DNA of 64,000 bases, from positions 102,129-166,128 of the forward strand of contig NZ_JACSDK010000019.1 of assembly GCF_014925385.1 (NCBI RefSeq), in the 5' to 3' direction. The position numbers and the translations under genes are program-made. Below are positions 38,886-48,309 of this stretch, in pieces. The first letter of the stretch is position 1. Each line of letters starts with the position of its first letter. The DNA is from Pelagibius marinus (GTDB lineage Bacteria > Pseudomonadota > Alphaproteobacteria > Kiloniellales > Kiloniellaceae). Under the pieces are notes generated by a model. It was not told the DNA's origin and searched no databases. It saw nothing but the letters and a program-made list of their open reading frames with translations.

Positions 38886-39740
38886 ATGGCTCTGCGCCGT
38901 TCCTCCCTCCGGCTTGCCGCCCGCCAAGGCGCGGGAAAGGCCCGGCGTGCGCCGGCCTTAGGTCTCGTAGCGGTCCTCGGCGCGGTGCTGCTGCCCGCCG
39001 GCGGCAACGCCCAGCTGGAGCCATATACCCCGGGGCCCGACAAGCCGGTGTCCCTGGAGCTCGTCTTGGCGGTGGATACCTCCTCCTCGGTTTCCGTCGA
39101 GGAGTTCGACCTGCAGATGCGCGGTTTCGCCAACGCCTTCCGCGACCCCACCGTGATCGCGGCCATCGGCGCCACCGGCGTCAACGGCATCGCCGTCTCC
39201 ATGATCCAGTGGTCCGACAACCGCCGCCAGCAGGTCGCGGTCGACTGGGCGCTGCTGAGTGATCCGGTCAGCATAGAGGGCTTTGCCCAGGCGATTGACG
39301 ACACCCCGCGCTTCCTCGACGGTGGCGGCACCGCCATCGGCGGCGCCATCGCCTTCGCCCTTTCCCAGATGGAGCGTAACGGCTACGTGGGCACGCGGCG
39401 GGTCGTGGACATCTCCGGCGACGGCCGCGCCAACCAGGGCGCTCAGCCGGAGACCCTGCGCGACGCGGCGGTGTTGCAGGGGGTGACCATCAACGGCCTG
39501 GCCATCCTCAACGAGGACACCTCGGTGGACGGCTACTACCGCAATTCGGTGATCGGCGGGCCAGGGGCCTTCGTGATGACCGCCAATGACTACGAATCCT
39601 TCGCCCAGGCCATCATCGAGAAGCTGGTGAAGGAGATCGGCGGGGTGCCGGTGGTCGAGGCGCCCGGGGCGCCGGCAGCGGCCGGGGAGGGGCCCATGAC
39701 CGCCCAGGTCCGCACCCTGCGGCGAATTTCCTACGATTGA
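38886..39740 (+). CDS. DUF1194 (von Willebrand A-like) exported protein
   Basis: 284 residues. A basic, hydrophobic N-terminus ends in ALLPAGGNAQLEP, a likely signal peptide. The vWA-like domain begins LVLAVDTSSSVSVEEFDLQMRGF, where DTSSSVS is the DxSxS metal-binding (MIDAS) motif. GTAIGGAIAF and ISGDGRANQGAQPE provide further MIDAS positions. DUF1194 members are widespread in alphaproteobacteria; the ligand is unknown. A tRNA gene follows about 100 bases on. Confidence 0.88.
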   Translation: MALRRSSLRLAARQGAGKARRAPALGLVAVLGAVLLPAGGNAQLEPYTPGPDKPVSLELVLAVDTSSSVSVEEFDLQMRGFANAFRDPTVIAAIGATGVNGIAVSMIQWSDNRRQQVAVDWALLSDPVSIEGFAQAIDDTPRFLDGGGTAIGGAIAFALSQMERNGYVGTRRVVDISGDGRANQGAQPETLRDAAVLQGVTINGLAILNEDTSVDGYYRNSVIGGPGAFVMTANDYESFAQAIIEKLVKEIGGVPVVEAPGAPAAAGEGPMTAQVRTLRRISYD

Positions 39741-39840
39741 GCGCCCGGGCAGCCCCTGCGGGCCCTGATTTTTTGCCGGCGGGGCCCTCGCGGAGGCTTG
39801 CATTCCCAGGGCGGAACGGCTAAATCCTCAGCGCTCTCGG

Positions 39841-39916
39841 GACCCCATCGTCTAGAGGCCTAGGACACCGGCCTTTCACGCCGGCAACACGGGTTCGAAT
39901 CCCGTTGGGGTCGCCA
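39841..39916 (+). tRNA. tRNA-Glu (anticodon UUC)
   Basis: Acceptor GACCCCA (39841-39847) pairs with TGGGGTC (39906-39912), discriminator G and encoded CCA. Anticodon stem CCGGC/GCCGG encloses CTTTCAC with anticodon TTC at 39875-39877. The T loop GGTTCGAATCC is canonical. Confidence 0.96.
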
Positions 39917-40059
39917 CTTCTCCCGAAATTTCAGCATGTTATCTATAGGCGGCGCACTGTCGCGGGCGCGGTCCGGCCGATCGCCCGGTTTCCGGCGTCA
40001 TCCATGGCGCCCCGCCGCTGCCGGTGTGTCGGCGTTCGACAAGCGGATTGCCTGTGGCT

Positions 40060-41838
40060 ATGAATGATCTCATGGGAGCACGGATCGGCGGACAGCGGCG
40101 CGGCACTGCGCGCCGATATTGGGGCGCGGTGGCTTTGGCAGGGCTGCTGGTCGCTGCGCTGCCGCTGTTCCTGGTTTCCCGCTCCTATTTCGAAACCCTG
40201 GAACTACAGCGGGCGCAGAGCCGGGTTTCGCTCTACCGCAGCACTCTGGTCAACGCCCTGGAGCGCTACCAGCACCTGCCCTTCGTTCTGGCCCACGACC
40301 CCTTCGTGATCGCGGCGGCGGAGGGGCGCGGGCGGGAGGCGCTCAACCGGCGCCTCGCCGCCTTTGCCGCGGAAGCGCGCCTGGATGCCATCTACCTGAT
40401 GGACACGACGGGCCTGACCGTGGCGGCATCGAACCACGACCAGCCACTGACATTCCTGGGCCAGAACTACAGCTTCCGGCCCTATTTTCGCGCTGCGCTT
40501 GCCGGCGGCCGCGGCCAGTTCTTCGGAATCGGCGCGACGACCTCGCGCCCCGGCTTCTTCATCGCCGAGCCCGTCCGCGGGGCCGGCGACGCGGTGATCG
40601 GTGTCGTCGCCCTGAAGCTGGATCTGAGCGACCTGGAGACGGCCTGGGCCGAGGGCGGGGAGGCGGTCTTCGTCTCCAACGGGGACGGGATCGTGCTGTT
40701 GTCCTACGACCCCTCCATCCGCTACCGGACGCTGGAGCCGGTGACCGAAAGCCGGCGCGCCGAGATTCAGGCCCGCCGGCAGTTCGGGCGGGAACCGTTG
40801 GCGCCGCTGGACTGGACCGCGGCGGCCCGGGACCACGCAGAGCTGGATGGACGGTCCTACCTGCATGTGACGGCCCGGATTCCCATGCCGGAGTGGACGC
40901 TGCATTATCTCTCGGACGCCCGGCCGGTGCAGGTCCGGGCCTGGCTGGCGGTAATCGCTGCGGCGATCGTGGCCATGCTGTTGCTGGCCATCGGTCTCTA
41001 TTTGCGGGCCCGGCGGATCCGGCTCGCTTTGGCTGAATCCCAGGCGGCGCGGCGTAAGCTGCAGGCGGCGAACACGGAGCTCGCTCGCGAGATTGACGAG
41101 CGCCGGGAAGCCGAACGCCGGCTGCAGGATGCGCGCTCCGAGCTCGACCGGGCCAGCAGGCTGGCGGCCCTTGGACAGCTCGCAGCGTCGGTCACCCACG
41201 AACTGGGACAGCCGATCTCGGCCATGAAGACCTATCTCACCGCCGCCGAACTGGACGTGGCGGATGCGGATACCGGTGAAACCCTCCGCCGCCTCTCGGC
41301 GATCGTCGCGCGCATGGAAAGGCTGACCCAGCAGCTGCGCTTCTTCGCCCGCCCGGGCGGTGAGGGGCTGTCGCCGGTGGATCTGAGCGAAGTATGGAAG
41401 GAGGCGCAGGCGCTGATCGGGCCCGACGCAAATGCCGTCGGGGTCTCGATCCGCGAAGCGATCCCGGAGCATCCGGTCGTGGTGCGCGGTGACCGGCTGA
41501 GGTTGGAGCAGGTCATGGTCAATCTCTGTCGCAACGCCATTCTGGCAATGTCCGGCGCGCCTCGGCGCGAACTCACCGTTGCCATCGAGGCGGCGGACGG
41601 CAAGGCGATTCTGGCGGTGCGGGACACGGGAACGGGGCTCAAGGGCGAAACGGTGGAGCGTCTGCAGGAGCCCTTCGTGACGTCTCGGGCCAGCGGCGAG
41701 GGCATGGGGCTCGGCCTCGCGATTTCCGCCGAGATCGTGAAGGAGCATGCCGGCCGCCTGGCGGCCCGGGACCTGGAAGGGGCCGGCGCGGAGTTCACCG
41801 TCACCCTTCCGCTGGACACGACGGCGCGGGCCGCATGA
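40060..41838 (+). CDS. dctB: C4-dicarboxylate sensor histidine kinase DctB
   Basis: 592 residues from ATG 40060 (GTG 40024 and ATG 40072 are alternatives without better ribosome sites). TM1 about residues 16-38, then a periplasmic double PAS-like sensor with YLMDTTGLTVAASNHDQPLTFLGQNYSFRPYF, FFGIGATTSRPGFFIAEPV, typical of DctB. TM2 is near 295-317, a coiled coil follows (RRKLQAANTELAREIDERREAERRLQ), then HisKA with H380 in VTHELGQP and HATPase (VNLCRNAI, DTGTGL, GMGLGLA). Overlaps dctD as ATGA. Senses dicarboxylates and phosphorylates DctD. Confidence 0.95.
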   Translation: MNDLMGARIGGQRRGTARRYWGAVALAGLLVAALPLFLVSRSYFETLELQRAQSRVSLYRSTLVNALERYQHLPFVLAHDPFVIAAAEGRGREALNRRLAAFAAEARLDAIYLMDTTGLTVAASNHDQPLTFLGQNYSFRPYFRAALAGGRGQFFGIGATTSRPGFFIAEPVRGAGDAVIGVVALKLDLSDLETAWAEGGEAVFVSNGDGIVLLSYDPSIRYRTLEPVTESRRAEIQARRQFGREPLAPLDWTAAARDHAELDGRSYLHVTARIPMPEWTLHYLSDARPVQVRAWLAVIAAAIVAMLLLAIGLYLRARRIRLALAESQAARRKLQAANTELAREIDERREAERRLQDARSELDRASRLAALGQLAASVTHELGQPISAMKTYLTAAELDVADADTGETLRRLSAIVARMERLTQQLRFFARPGGEGLSPVDLSEVWKEAQALIGPDANAVGVSIREAIPEHPVVVRGDRLRLEQVMVNLCRNAILAMSGAPRRELTVAIEAADGKAILAVRDTGTGLKGETVERLQEPFVTSRASGEGMGLGLAISAEIVKEHAGRLAARDLEGAGAEFTVTLPLDTTARAA

Positions 41839-43181
41839 GGGAGAAGGAGACCCCCGGTTACCGCATTCTGGTCGTCGACGACGACCGGGAGATGCGGGAC
41901 TCCCTGAACCACCTGCTGGGCAAGGCCGGATGGCTGGTTGAGACGCTGGCCAGCGGCGTAGAGGCGGAGGCGCGGATCGCAGCCCTGCAGCCTGACGTGG
42001 TTCTCTCCGATGTGCGGATGCCCGGCATGTCCGGGTTGGATCTGCTGCGCAGGCTCGTCGGCGCAGGCGGACCGCCGGTAGTGCTGATTTCGGCCCACGG
42101 CGATATTCCGATGGCGGTGGAGGCGATGAGCGACGGGGCTTACACCTTCCTGGAAAAGCCTTTCGATCCGCGCCGCCTGCTGACGGCCCTGCGGCACGCC
42201 GCGGAACATTATCGCCTGCGTCAGGACACCGCCCGGCTGCGCGCCCGCCTGGCCCGGCTCAGCGACCTGGACCGGATCCTGCTCGGCGACACCAAGGCGA
42301 TGCAGGATTTGCGAGTCGATGTGTTGGACCTGGGCGAGACCGACGCGACGGTGATGCTGCTGGGGGAGACCGGGACCGGCAAGGAGCTGGTGGCCCGCGC
42401 CCTGCACGATCTCAGCCCGCGGGCGCCGTCGCCCTTTATCGCGGTCAACTGCGCGGCGATCCCTGACGGCCATTTCGAAGACACCATGTTCGGCAACGCC
42501 GAGGGGCTGCAGGGGACGCTTGCGGCGGCGGACGGCGGCACACTGTTCCTGGACGAGATAGGTGCCTTCCCGCCGGCCGCGCAGGCAAAACTTCTGCGGG
42601 CCATTGAGACGCGGGAGTTCCTGCCGGTCGGCGCGACGCAGCCCGTGTCTTCCGATTTCCGCCTCGTCTCGGCCTCCAACGAGCAGTTGGATGCGGCGGT
42701 CGCCGAGGGCAAGTTCCGCGAGGACCTGCTGTACCGGCTGAACACCGTCGTGCTATCGCTGCCGCCGCTGCGGGAGCGGCGCGAAGACATCCCGCTGCTG
42801 TTCCAGCATTTCGCCGCTCAGAACGCGGCCTCCTTCGAGATCGACCCGCCGGATATGACGGCAGAGGACCTGGCCGCACTGCTGTCCCATGACTGGCCGG
42901 GAAATGTCCGCGAACTGCGCCATGTCGCCGAACGGCGGGTGCTGGCCGCCCGTCGCGGCCGCGGCTCGGTGGCGGACGCGATCTCTCTCGACAACGACAG
43001 CGCCGACGTTCCGGAAACCCTGCGCGAGGCGGTGGCTGTTTTCGAGCGGCAGCTCATTGCCAAGGCAATCCAGACCCACAAGGGCCGCATGGACGCCGTC
43101 GCCGAGGCACTGGGCATCGGCCGGCGGACGCTGAACGAAAAGATCGTCAAGCTCGGCCTGAAAAAAGCCGATCTTATCTAG
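41835..43181 (+). CDS. dctD: DctD-type response regulator with AAA+ domain lacking the GAFTGA loop
   Basis: 448 residues: receiver (ILVVDDDREM, phospho-acceptor D59 in LSDVRMPG, K-switch in EKPFDP), AAA+ domain (Walker A GETGTGKE from G177, Walker B LFLDE with D240-E241, arginine fingers in LLYRLNTVVLSLPPLRERREDIPLL) and a Fis-type HTH (GRMDAVAEALGIGRRTLNEKI). The GAFTGA loop that touches sigma-54 should lie just before the D233 ADGG block, but residues 219-235 read FGNAEGLQGTLAAADGG, about eight residues shorter. Start overlaps the dctB stop. The usual sigma-54 activation may be absent. Confidence 0.9.
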   Translation: MREKETPGYRILVVDDDREMRDSLNHLLGKAGWLVETLASGVEAEARIAALQPDVVLSDVRMPGMSGLDLLRRLVGAGGPPVVLISAHGDIPMAVEAMSDGAYTFLEKPFDPRRLLTALRHAAEHYRLRQDTARLRARLARLSDLDRILLGDTKAMQDLRVDVLDLGETDATVMLLGETGTGKELVARALHDLSPRAPSPFIAVNCAAIPDGHFEDTMFGNAEGLQGTLAAADGGTLFLDEIGAFPPAAQAKLLRAIETREFLPVGATQPVSSDFRLVSASNEQLDAAVAEGKFREDLLYRLNTVVLSLPPLRERREDIPLLFQHFAAQNAASFEIDPPDMTAEDLAALLSHDWPGNVRELRHVAERRVLAARRGRGSVADAISLDNDSADVPETLREAVAVFERQLIAKAIQTHKGRMDAVAEALGIGRRTLNEKIVKLGLKKADLI

Positions 43182-43315
43182 CCTTAACGGCGCCCTGCGG
43201 ATTTCCGCAGGGCTCTGCGCGCCGGCAGGCGAAAAACTTCATGGGTCGGGCGCAAGCGCCTCCCTTAACGTTTCGGCCAATAAAGATATCAACAAGCCGA
43301 AACCGGGAGGAAAAC

Positions 43316-44326
43316 ATGAAATCGAAGCTGTTCGGTGCCGCCGTGTCGGCGCTGCTCGCCACGTCTTTCGTCAGCGACGCGCTGGCGACGGAGTGGAACG
43401 TATCCCTGTGGGGCAAGCGCCGCGCTTTCACGGAACATGTCGAGAAGCTGGCTGAGCTGGTCAAGGAGAAGACCAAGGGCGAGTTCACCCTCAACATCTC
43501 CTACGGCGGTCTCGCCAAGAACCGCGAGAACCTGGACGGTATTTCTATCGGCGCCTTCGAGATGGCGCAGTTCTGCGCCGGCTATCACGCCGACAAGAAT
43601 CCTTCGATCACGGTCCTGGAACTGCCTTTCCTCGGGATCGACTCCCTGGAAAAGGAGATTGCGGCATCGATGGCGGTCTACAGGCATCCGGCGGTGCAGG
43701 CCGACCTGGCGCGCTGGAACGCGACGCTGCTGATGCCTTCGCCGCTGCCGCAGTACAACCTGGCCGGTGTCGGCGATGCGCCGAGGACTCTTGAAGATTT
43801 CGAAGGGTTGAGCGTGCGCGCGACCGGCGGTATCGGCCGCGCGATGGAGACCGTCGGCGCGGTCCCGACCTCCATGTCCGCCACCGAAGTCCGCCAGGCG
43901 ATGGACAGCGGCGTGGTCAAGGCCGTGGCCTTCGCCCCGCACGCCCATATGGCTTTCGGCACGGTGGAGAACGCGGCGTGGTGGACGACCAACCTGAACC
44001 CCGGCACCGTGAACTGCCCGGTCGTGGTCAACACCGACGCATTGAATGCCCTGTCGGAGTCCGAACGTGAAGCGCTGCTGGGCTCGGTCGACGAGGCGCT
44101 GGACTACTACGTCAACTTCTACAACGAAAAGACCATGAAGCGCTGGGGGCCGCTGCTGGACGAGAAGGGTGTCGAGCGGGTCACCTATGACGCGGCCTCG
44201 CTCGTCAGCTTCCGGGAGAGGGTGGCAGGTCCCGCCGCCGGGGAGTGGATCCAGGAGATGTCCGCCCGCGGCCTGCCGGCCAAGGAGCTCTACGAGCTGG
44301 TCAAGGTGATCGCCGACGGCGATTGA
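43316..44326 (+). CDS. dctP: TRAP dicarboxylate transporter substrate-binding protein DctP
   Basis: 336 residues. Signal peptide MKSKLFGAAVSALLATSFVS... ends near ALATEW. The DctP domain shows LAELVKEKTKGEFTLNISYGGLAKNRENLDGISIGAFEMA, the LELPFL segment, and the conserved arginine-containing GLSVRATGG near residue 165, where substrate carboxylates bind. AVFAPHAH and WWTTNLNPGTVNCPVVVN follow. AGGAAAA precedes ATG 43316. The 134-base gap after dctD is the expected promoter site. No clear sigma-54 pattern is seen. Confidence 0.94.
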   Translation: MKSKLFGAAVSALLATSFVSDALATEWNVSLWGKRRAFTEHVEKLAELVKEKTKGEFTLNISYGGLAKNRENLDGISIGAFEMAQFCAGYHADKNPSITVLELPFLGIDSLEKEIAASMAVYRHPAVQADLARWNATLLMPSPLPQYNLAGVGDAPRTLEDFEGLSVRATGGIGRAMETVGAVPTSMSATEVRQAMDSGVVKAVAFAPHAHMAFGTVENAAWWTTNLNPGTVNCPVVVNTDALNALSESEREALLGSVDEALDYYVNFYNEKTMKRWGPLLDEKGVERVTYDAASLVSFRERVAGPAAGEWIQEMSARGLPAKELYELVKVIADGD

Positions 44327-44397
44327 TCGGACCCAAAGGTGTGCCGGCCTCGTGATCGACGGGGCCGGCCACGCCGTTTTCGATCTTCGGGGGAACC

Positions 44398-45045
44398 ATG
44401 GCGGGCCACGCATCCATCCTGAGCGACAACAGCTTGCTGAGCCGGGCTGACCGCGCGCTGTTCCGGGGCGAGACCTTTCTCGCGCTGCTCGGCGGGCTGG
44501 CGGTCTTCTCGTTGATGATCCTGGCCGTGGTCAGCGTCGGTGGACGGAACTTCTTCAATCAGCCGCTGCCCGGCTACGTCGACTGGATCGAGCAGATCAT
44601 GCCGCTGATCGCTTTCATCGGGGTCTCCTACTGCCAGCGGCTGGACGGCCATATCCGTATGGACATCCTGGTCAGCCGGCTGAAGGGCCGCCCGCTCTGG
44701 GCGGCGGAGCTCGTTTCGACGCTGCTCATGCTCCTCATCATGGTGCTGATGGTCTGGGGCAGCTGGTCCCATTTCGACCGCTCCTTCGATTTCAATGCGC
44801 CGCTGTGGAGCCGGGATTCCAGCCTCGACATCCGGCTGCCGATCTGGCCGGCCAAGCTCCTGGCGCCGATGGCCTTCTCTGTCCTCTGCCTGCGACTGGC
44901 CTTGCATGCCTGGGGCTATGCCCGCGCTTTCCTGCGCAACGACCGCGAGCCCGTGGCCGTCCCGCTGATCGAGGACGCCGCCGCCATCGCGGCAAAGGAG
45001 GCGGCCAGCGTCTCCGGCATGGATGAGCAAAGCGGAGCCGCCTGA
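44398..45045 (+). CDS. dctQ: TRAP transporter small permease DctQ
   Basis: 215 residues with four membrane helices, including FLALLGGLAVFSLMILAVVSVGGRNFFNQPLPGYVDWIEQIMPL, whose GGRNFFNQP and EQIMPL match DctQ. LDGHIRMDIL is the next conserved turn. TGATG at 45043-45047 joins it to dctM. Fourth helix LLAPMAFSVLCLRLALHA and a C-terminal alanine-rich tail complete it. It pairs with DctM in the inner membrane. Confidence 0.93.
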   Translation: MAGHASILSDNSLLSRADRALFRGETFLALLGGLAVFSLMILAVVSVGGRNFFNQPLPGYVDWIEQIMPLIAFIGVSYCQRLDGHIRMDILVSRLKGRPLWAAELVSTLLMLLIMVLMVWGSWSHFDRSFDFNAPLWSRDSSLDIRLPIWPAKLLAPMAFSVLCLRLALHAWGYARAFLRNDREPVAVPLIEDAAAIAAKEAASVSGMDEQSGAA

Positions 45046-46454
45046 TGGACAACATCGATATCGGCCTTGCGGTTTCGGCGGGCATGCTGGTTCTGGTGTT
45101 GATTGGCGTGCGGGTCGCTTTCGCCGCGGCCATTGCGGGTCTCGCCGGTCTGGTATGGATCTTCTGGGCGAAGAAGGGCCTTGCCGGCGACCAGTTCTTC
45201 TGGGCACTGACCGTGGCGGTGAAGACGGCGGGGCAGGTGCCTCATTCCAAGGTCGCCTCCCAGGCGCTGTCGCTGATCCCGACGTTCATCCTGATCGGCT
45301 ATCTCGCCTACTACGCGGGCCTGACCAAAGCCTTGTTCGAAGCGGCCAAGCGTTGGGTCGGCTGGCTGCCTGGCGGCCTCGGCGTCTCCACCGTCTTTGC
45401 CACGGCCGGCTTCGCCGCGGTCTCCGGCGCTTCGGTCGCGACCTCCGCGGTTTTTGCCAGAATTGCCATCCCGGAGATGCTGGATGTCGGCTACGACAAG
45501 AAGTTTGCCGCGGGTGTGGTCGCCTGTGCCGGCACGCTCGCTTCGCTGATCCCGCCCTCCGCGATCCTGGTCATCTACGCGATCATCGTGGAGCAGGACG
45601 TTGGGGCGCTGCTGCTCGCGGGCTTCCTTCCGGGGGCATTCTCCGCACTGATCTACGGCGCGCTGGTGATCGGGCTGGCGCTGACCTTCAAGAACTTCGG
45701 ACCGCCGGTGACGGGCTTCACCTGGGGACAGCGCTTCGCCTCCCTGCCGGCTGCCTTCCCGATCTTCTTCGTCGTCGCGATCATCATCCTCTTCATCTAC
45801 AACCCTTTCGGCGGCGACGCCTGGGGCACGCCGACCGAGGGCGGGGCCTTGGGCGCTTTCGTCGTCTTCCTGATGGCGCTGGGGAAGGGGATGCGCTGGC
45901 CCCAGCTGAAGGACGCGCTGCTGGAGACAGCGAAGCTGTCGGTGATGATCTTCACCATCATCTGGGGCGTTTTGATCTATGTGCGCTTCCTGGGCTTCGC
46001 GGACCTTCCGGGGGCCTTCTCCGAGTGGATCACGTCGCTGGACCAGAGCCCGATGCTGACGCTGATCCTGATCCTCTGCGCCTACGCGGTGCTCGGCATG
46101 TTCATGGATGCGATCGGCATGCTGCTTCTCACCCTGCCGGTGGTCTTTCCGGCGGTGATTGCGCTCAACGGCGGTGAGTCGGTGGCTGCCGCGGACAGCG
46201 CCTTCGGGATGAGCGCAGTCGGCTGTGCCATCTGGTTCGGGATCATCGTGGTGAAGATGGCGGAGCTCTGCCTGATCACCCCGCCCATCGGCCTCAACTG
46301 CTTCGTCGTGGCCGGTGTGCGCCCGGACATCTCAGTCCACGAAGTCTTCAAGGGATCGTCGCCCTTCTTCATCGCCGATGCGATCACGATTGCCGGGCTG
46401 ATCGCTTTTCCCGGCATTGTGCTGTACCTGCCAGAGTTGCTGCTGGGCGGATAG
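45045..46454 (+). CDS. dctM: TRAP transporter large permease DctM
   Basis: 469 residues, about 12 membrane helices, the Na+-coupled transport subunit. ATAGFAAVSGASVATSAVFARIAIPEM is the first scoop-loop signature (GxSxAxxA), ACAGTLASLIPPSAILVIYAIIVEQ the second, and LGMFMDAIGMLLLTLPVVFP and ITPPIGLNCFVVAGV the C-terminal signature. The TGATG overlap with dctQ gives translational coupling. Confidence 0.95.
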   Translation: MDNIDIGLAVSAGMLVLVLIGVRVAFAAAIAGLAGLVWIFWAKKGLAGDQFFWALTVAVKTAGQVPHSKVASQALSLIPTFILIGYLAYYAGLTKALFEAAKRWVGWLPGGLGVSTVFATAGFAAVSGASVATSAVFARIAIPEMLDVGYDKKFAAGVVACAGTLASLIPPSAILVIYAIIVEQDVGALLLAGFLPGAFSALIYGALVIGLALTFKNFGPPVTGFTWGQRFASLPAAFPIFFVVAIIILFIYNPFGGDAWGTPTEGGALGAFVVFLMALGKGMRWPQLKDALLETAKLSVMIFTIIWGVLIYVRFLGFADLPGAFSEWITSLDQSPMLTLILILCAYAVLGMFMDAIGMLLLTLPVVFPAVIALNGGESVAAADSAFGMSAVGCAIWFGIIVVKMAELCLITPPIGLNCFVVAGVRPDISVHEVFKGSSPFFIADAITIAGLIAFPGIVLYLPELLLGG

Positions 46455-46514
46455 CGGTCGGGCAGGCGGCCCAGCGTCTGACATCGGGGTAGTTCCGAGG
46501 GGGCCTGCGTCCGC

Positions 46515-47093
46515 TCAGGACGCCGTCTTGCGCGCGGACCAGCTTGTCATGCGGTCGAAGGCGGTTTCCCACAGGGCGATGCCGTCGCCGAAGATCTCGG
46601 CGAAGACGGAGAGGGGATCGGGCTGCGGGCTGGCGATGTGGATCTCCACGTCGCCGTCCTCGAAACGCACCTGCTCGGCGTATTTGCGGGCGACGTGCTG
46701 CATGCGCGCGTTCTCCGGCAGGCAGAGCAGGTAGATGTCCTGGAAGCCGCGGTTGCGCGCGATCAGCAGGGCCTCTTCCAGCAGGCGGGTGCCGACGCCG
46801 TGGTTCTGGTGGGCCGGCTCCACGGTGACCGATATCTCGCCGGTCTTGCGGCCGCCCCTTTGGTCACTCGGGGCGCCGGTGTCGCGCAGTTCGACCACAC
46901 CGCGCAGCACCTCGCCCTCGAAGGCGCCGACGATCCAGGTCTCGGACCAGTCGATGGCGTCGACGTAGGCGAGGATGACTTCCGGGGTGACGAAGTGGCC
47001 GAAGCGCAGGCGGCGGTCTTCCTCATCCAGGCGCAGCAGGTGCTCTTTCAGGGCACTGCTTTCCTGCCCCAGCAACTTGCGGAATACGAGCAT
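46515..47093 (-). CDS. GNAT family N-acetyltransferase
   Basis: 192 residues. The domain has ILAYVDAIDWSETWIVGAFEGEVLRGVVELRD and the acetyl-CoA motif VEPAHQNHGVGTRLLEEALLIARNRGFQDIYLLCLPENARMQHVARKYG-like segment (Q/R-x-x-G-x-G/A in QNHGVG). The N-terminal LRLDEEDRRLRFGHF is also typical of the PatZ/Gcn5 C-terminal family. The substrate is unknown. Convergent with dctM. Confidence 0.9.
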   Translation of the reverse strand: MLVFRKLLGQESSALKEHLLRLDEEDRRLRFGHFVTPEVILAYVDAIDWSETWIVGAFEGEVLRGVVELRDTGAPSDQRGGRKTGEISVTVEPAHQNHGVGTRLLEEALLIARNRGFQDIYLLCLPENARMQHVARKYAEQVRFEDGDVEIHIASPQPDPLSVFAEIFGDGIALWETAFDRMTSWSARKTAS

Positions 47094-47238
47094 GGCTTGG
47101 CTCCGGCGGCGCGGTCGCGCGGTGTTGAGTCACGGGGGGGCCGGCCGCCGCTCCCCGTCACTCAAGTGGGGCGGCGGGCCGGGGCAGGGTGGCTCTGTCT
47201 GTCGCTACGACTGCGTTCTCAGCAAAATCCGGTCGCGC

Positions 47239-47478
47239 TCAGGCGCGGGAGAGGTGCTCCTCGCGAACCGGGGTCTGCGCGTGGCGCGGGGGGAACAGCG
47301 TGGTGAGGCGGCGGAAGGCGCTGCTGAGCAAAGCCGCGATGGCCTCCGCCTGCATGCGCTTGCCCTTGGCGATGTGACGCTCGATCTCCTCGGCGGTGAT
47401 CACCTTGTCCGAAGAGAGGTAGATGCCGGTCTTGCCGGCGTTCGGCCCCTTGCTGAGGTCCTGGCTTTGGTGCTGCAT
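47239..47478 (-). CDS. Small hypothetical protein (79 residues)
   Basis: Start ATG 47478 has GGAAGGAAG upstream. The protein is helical in the middle (ITAEEIERHIAKGKRMQAEAIAALLSSAFRRL), with KRM-x-A-E-A-I and FRRL forming an amphipathic helix like those of small DUF1127-related proteins, but it lacks an unmistakable family signature. I do not assign a function. The gene follows the GNAT gene on the same strand, 145 bases upstream of it. Confidence 0.6.
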   Translation of the reverse strand: MQHQSQDLSKGPNAGKTGIYLSSDKVITAEEIERHIAKGKRMQAEAIAALLSSAFRRLTTLFPPRHAQTPVREEHLSRA

Positions 47479-47751
47479 GTTGAAACTTCCTTCCTGTGGT
47501 GTTTCATGCTGAGCACCTCCCTAAACTGTGCACCATTATTGCGGCGCACGGTTAAGAATTAGTGAGATTCAAATGGCTTGCAAGGAAAATGCTGCAACGC
47601 AACAAGGCTCTGCACGAAACGCATAGCTGGCGGCCGGAACTTGTTCGCAGACCCATGGAAAGCCACTCGCAGGCCCATAAAGGTCAGGTTTATTGTCTCA
47701 TTTCCAGGTGATTTGACGGTCCGGTAAGTCTTTCGCTCTACCTTGCCGGTC

Positions 47752-48207
47752 ATGACCGGTTTTTCGATTCGTCCGCTTCGCCTTGGCCTTCTGCTGGCCC
47801 TGCTGACGGTCAGCCTGACGGGCGCGGCCGCGGCGGACCCGGCGCATCTGCCGGTGGGCCGCGAGCGCCTGCAGGTCAGGGGCCTGCAGCCGGCGCCCGA
47901 AGGAACCCCGCGGCCGGTCAATCCGCTGCCGAACACCTTTCTGATCTTTGAGAGCGATGAGCCGCTGGCCAGCTTCGATTTCGACCGTGGCCTCAGCAAG
48001 TCCTGCCGGGCCGGGCGCTTCCGCCAGCAGCGCCACCGCCTCTACAGCGTGCGCCTGGGCGGCTACCTCCACGCCGCCGTCATCGGCGGGCGTTGGGGAC
48101 TCTATGACCCGGATGGCCAGGCGGTGCCTGACCTGGTCTACGCCCTGCGCTGGCAGGACAGCGGGCGCTGCGAGGTCTATGTCCTGCGCCATCTCGAGCA
48201 GGGCTGA
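47752..48207 (+). CDS. Exported hypothetical protein
   Basis: 151 residues from ATG 47752 (TTG 47743 is in frame, no clear ribosome site for either). A signal peptide (PLRLGLLLALLTVSLTGAAAADP) is followed by a mature domain with two cysteines (SKSCRAG and GRCEVY). LPNTFLIFESDEPLASFDFDRG and RLYSVRLGGYLHAAVIGGRWGLYDPDG suggest a small beta sandwich. I do not recognise a family. Confidence 0.6.
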   Translation: MTGFSIRPLRLGLLLALLTVSLTGAAAADPAHLPVGRERLQVRGLQPAPEGTPRPVNPLPNTFLIFESDEPLASFDFDRGLSKSCRAGRFRQQRHRLYSVRLGGYLHAAVIGGRWGLYDPDGQAVPDLVYALRWQDSGRCEVYVLRHLEQG

Positions 48208-48309
48208 GCCGGCCAGGGCGCCGGCTGCTTAACTCATTCCTAAGCAAGGATTCTTTATCATCGGGGCCAGTGTTCGCCCCACCTGTCGGGGCGTCGGCAG
48301 GAACGGCAG

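Noticed and set aside
43182..43315. Sigma-54 promoter before dctP
   Set aside because: No convincing GG-N10-GC pair with flanking TGGCAC/TTGC was found in the gap.
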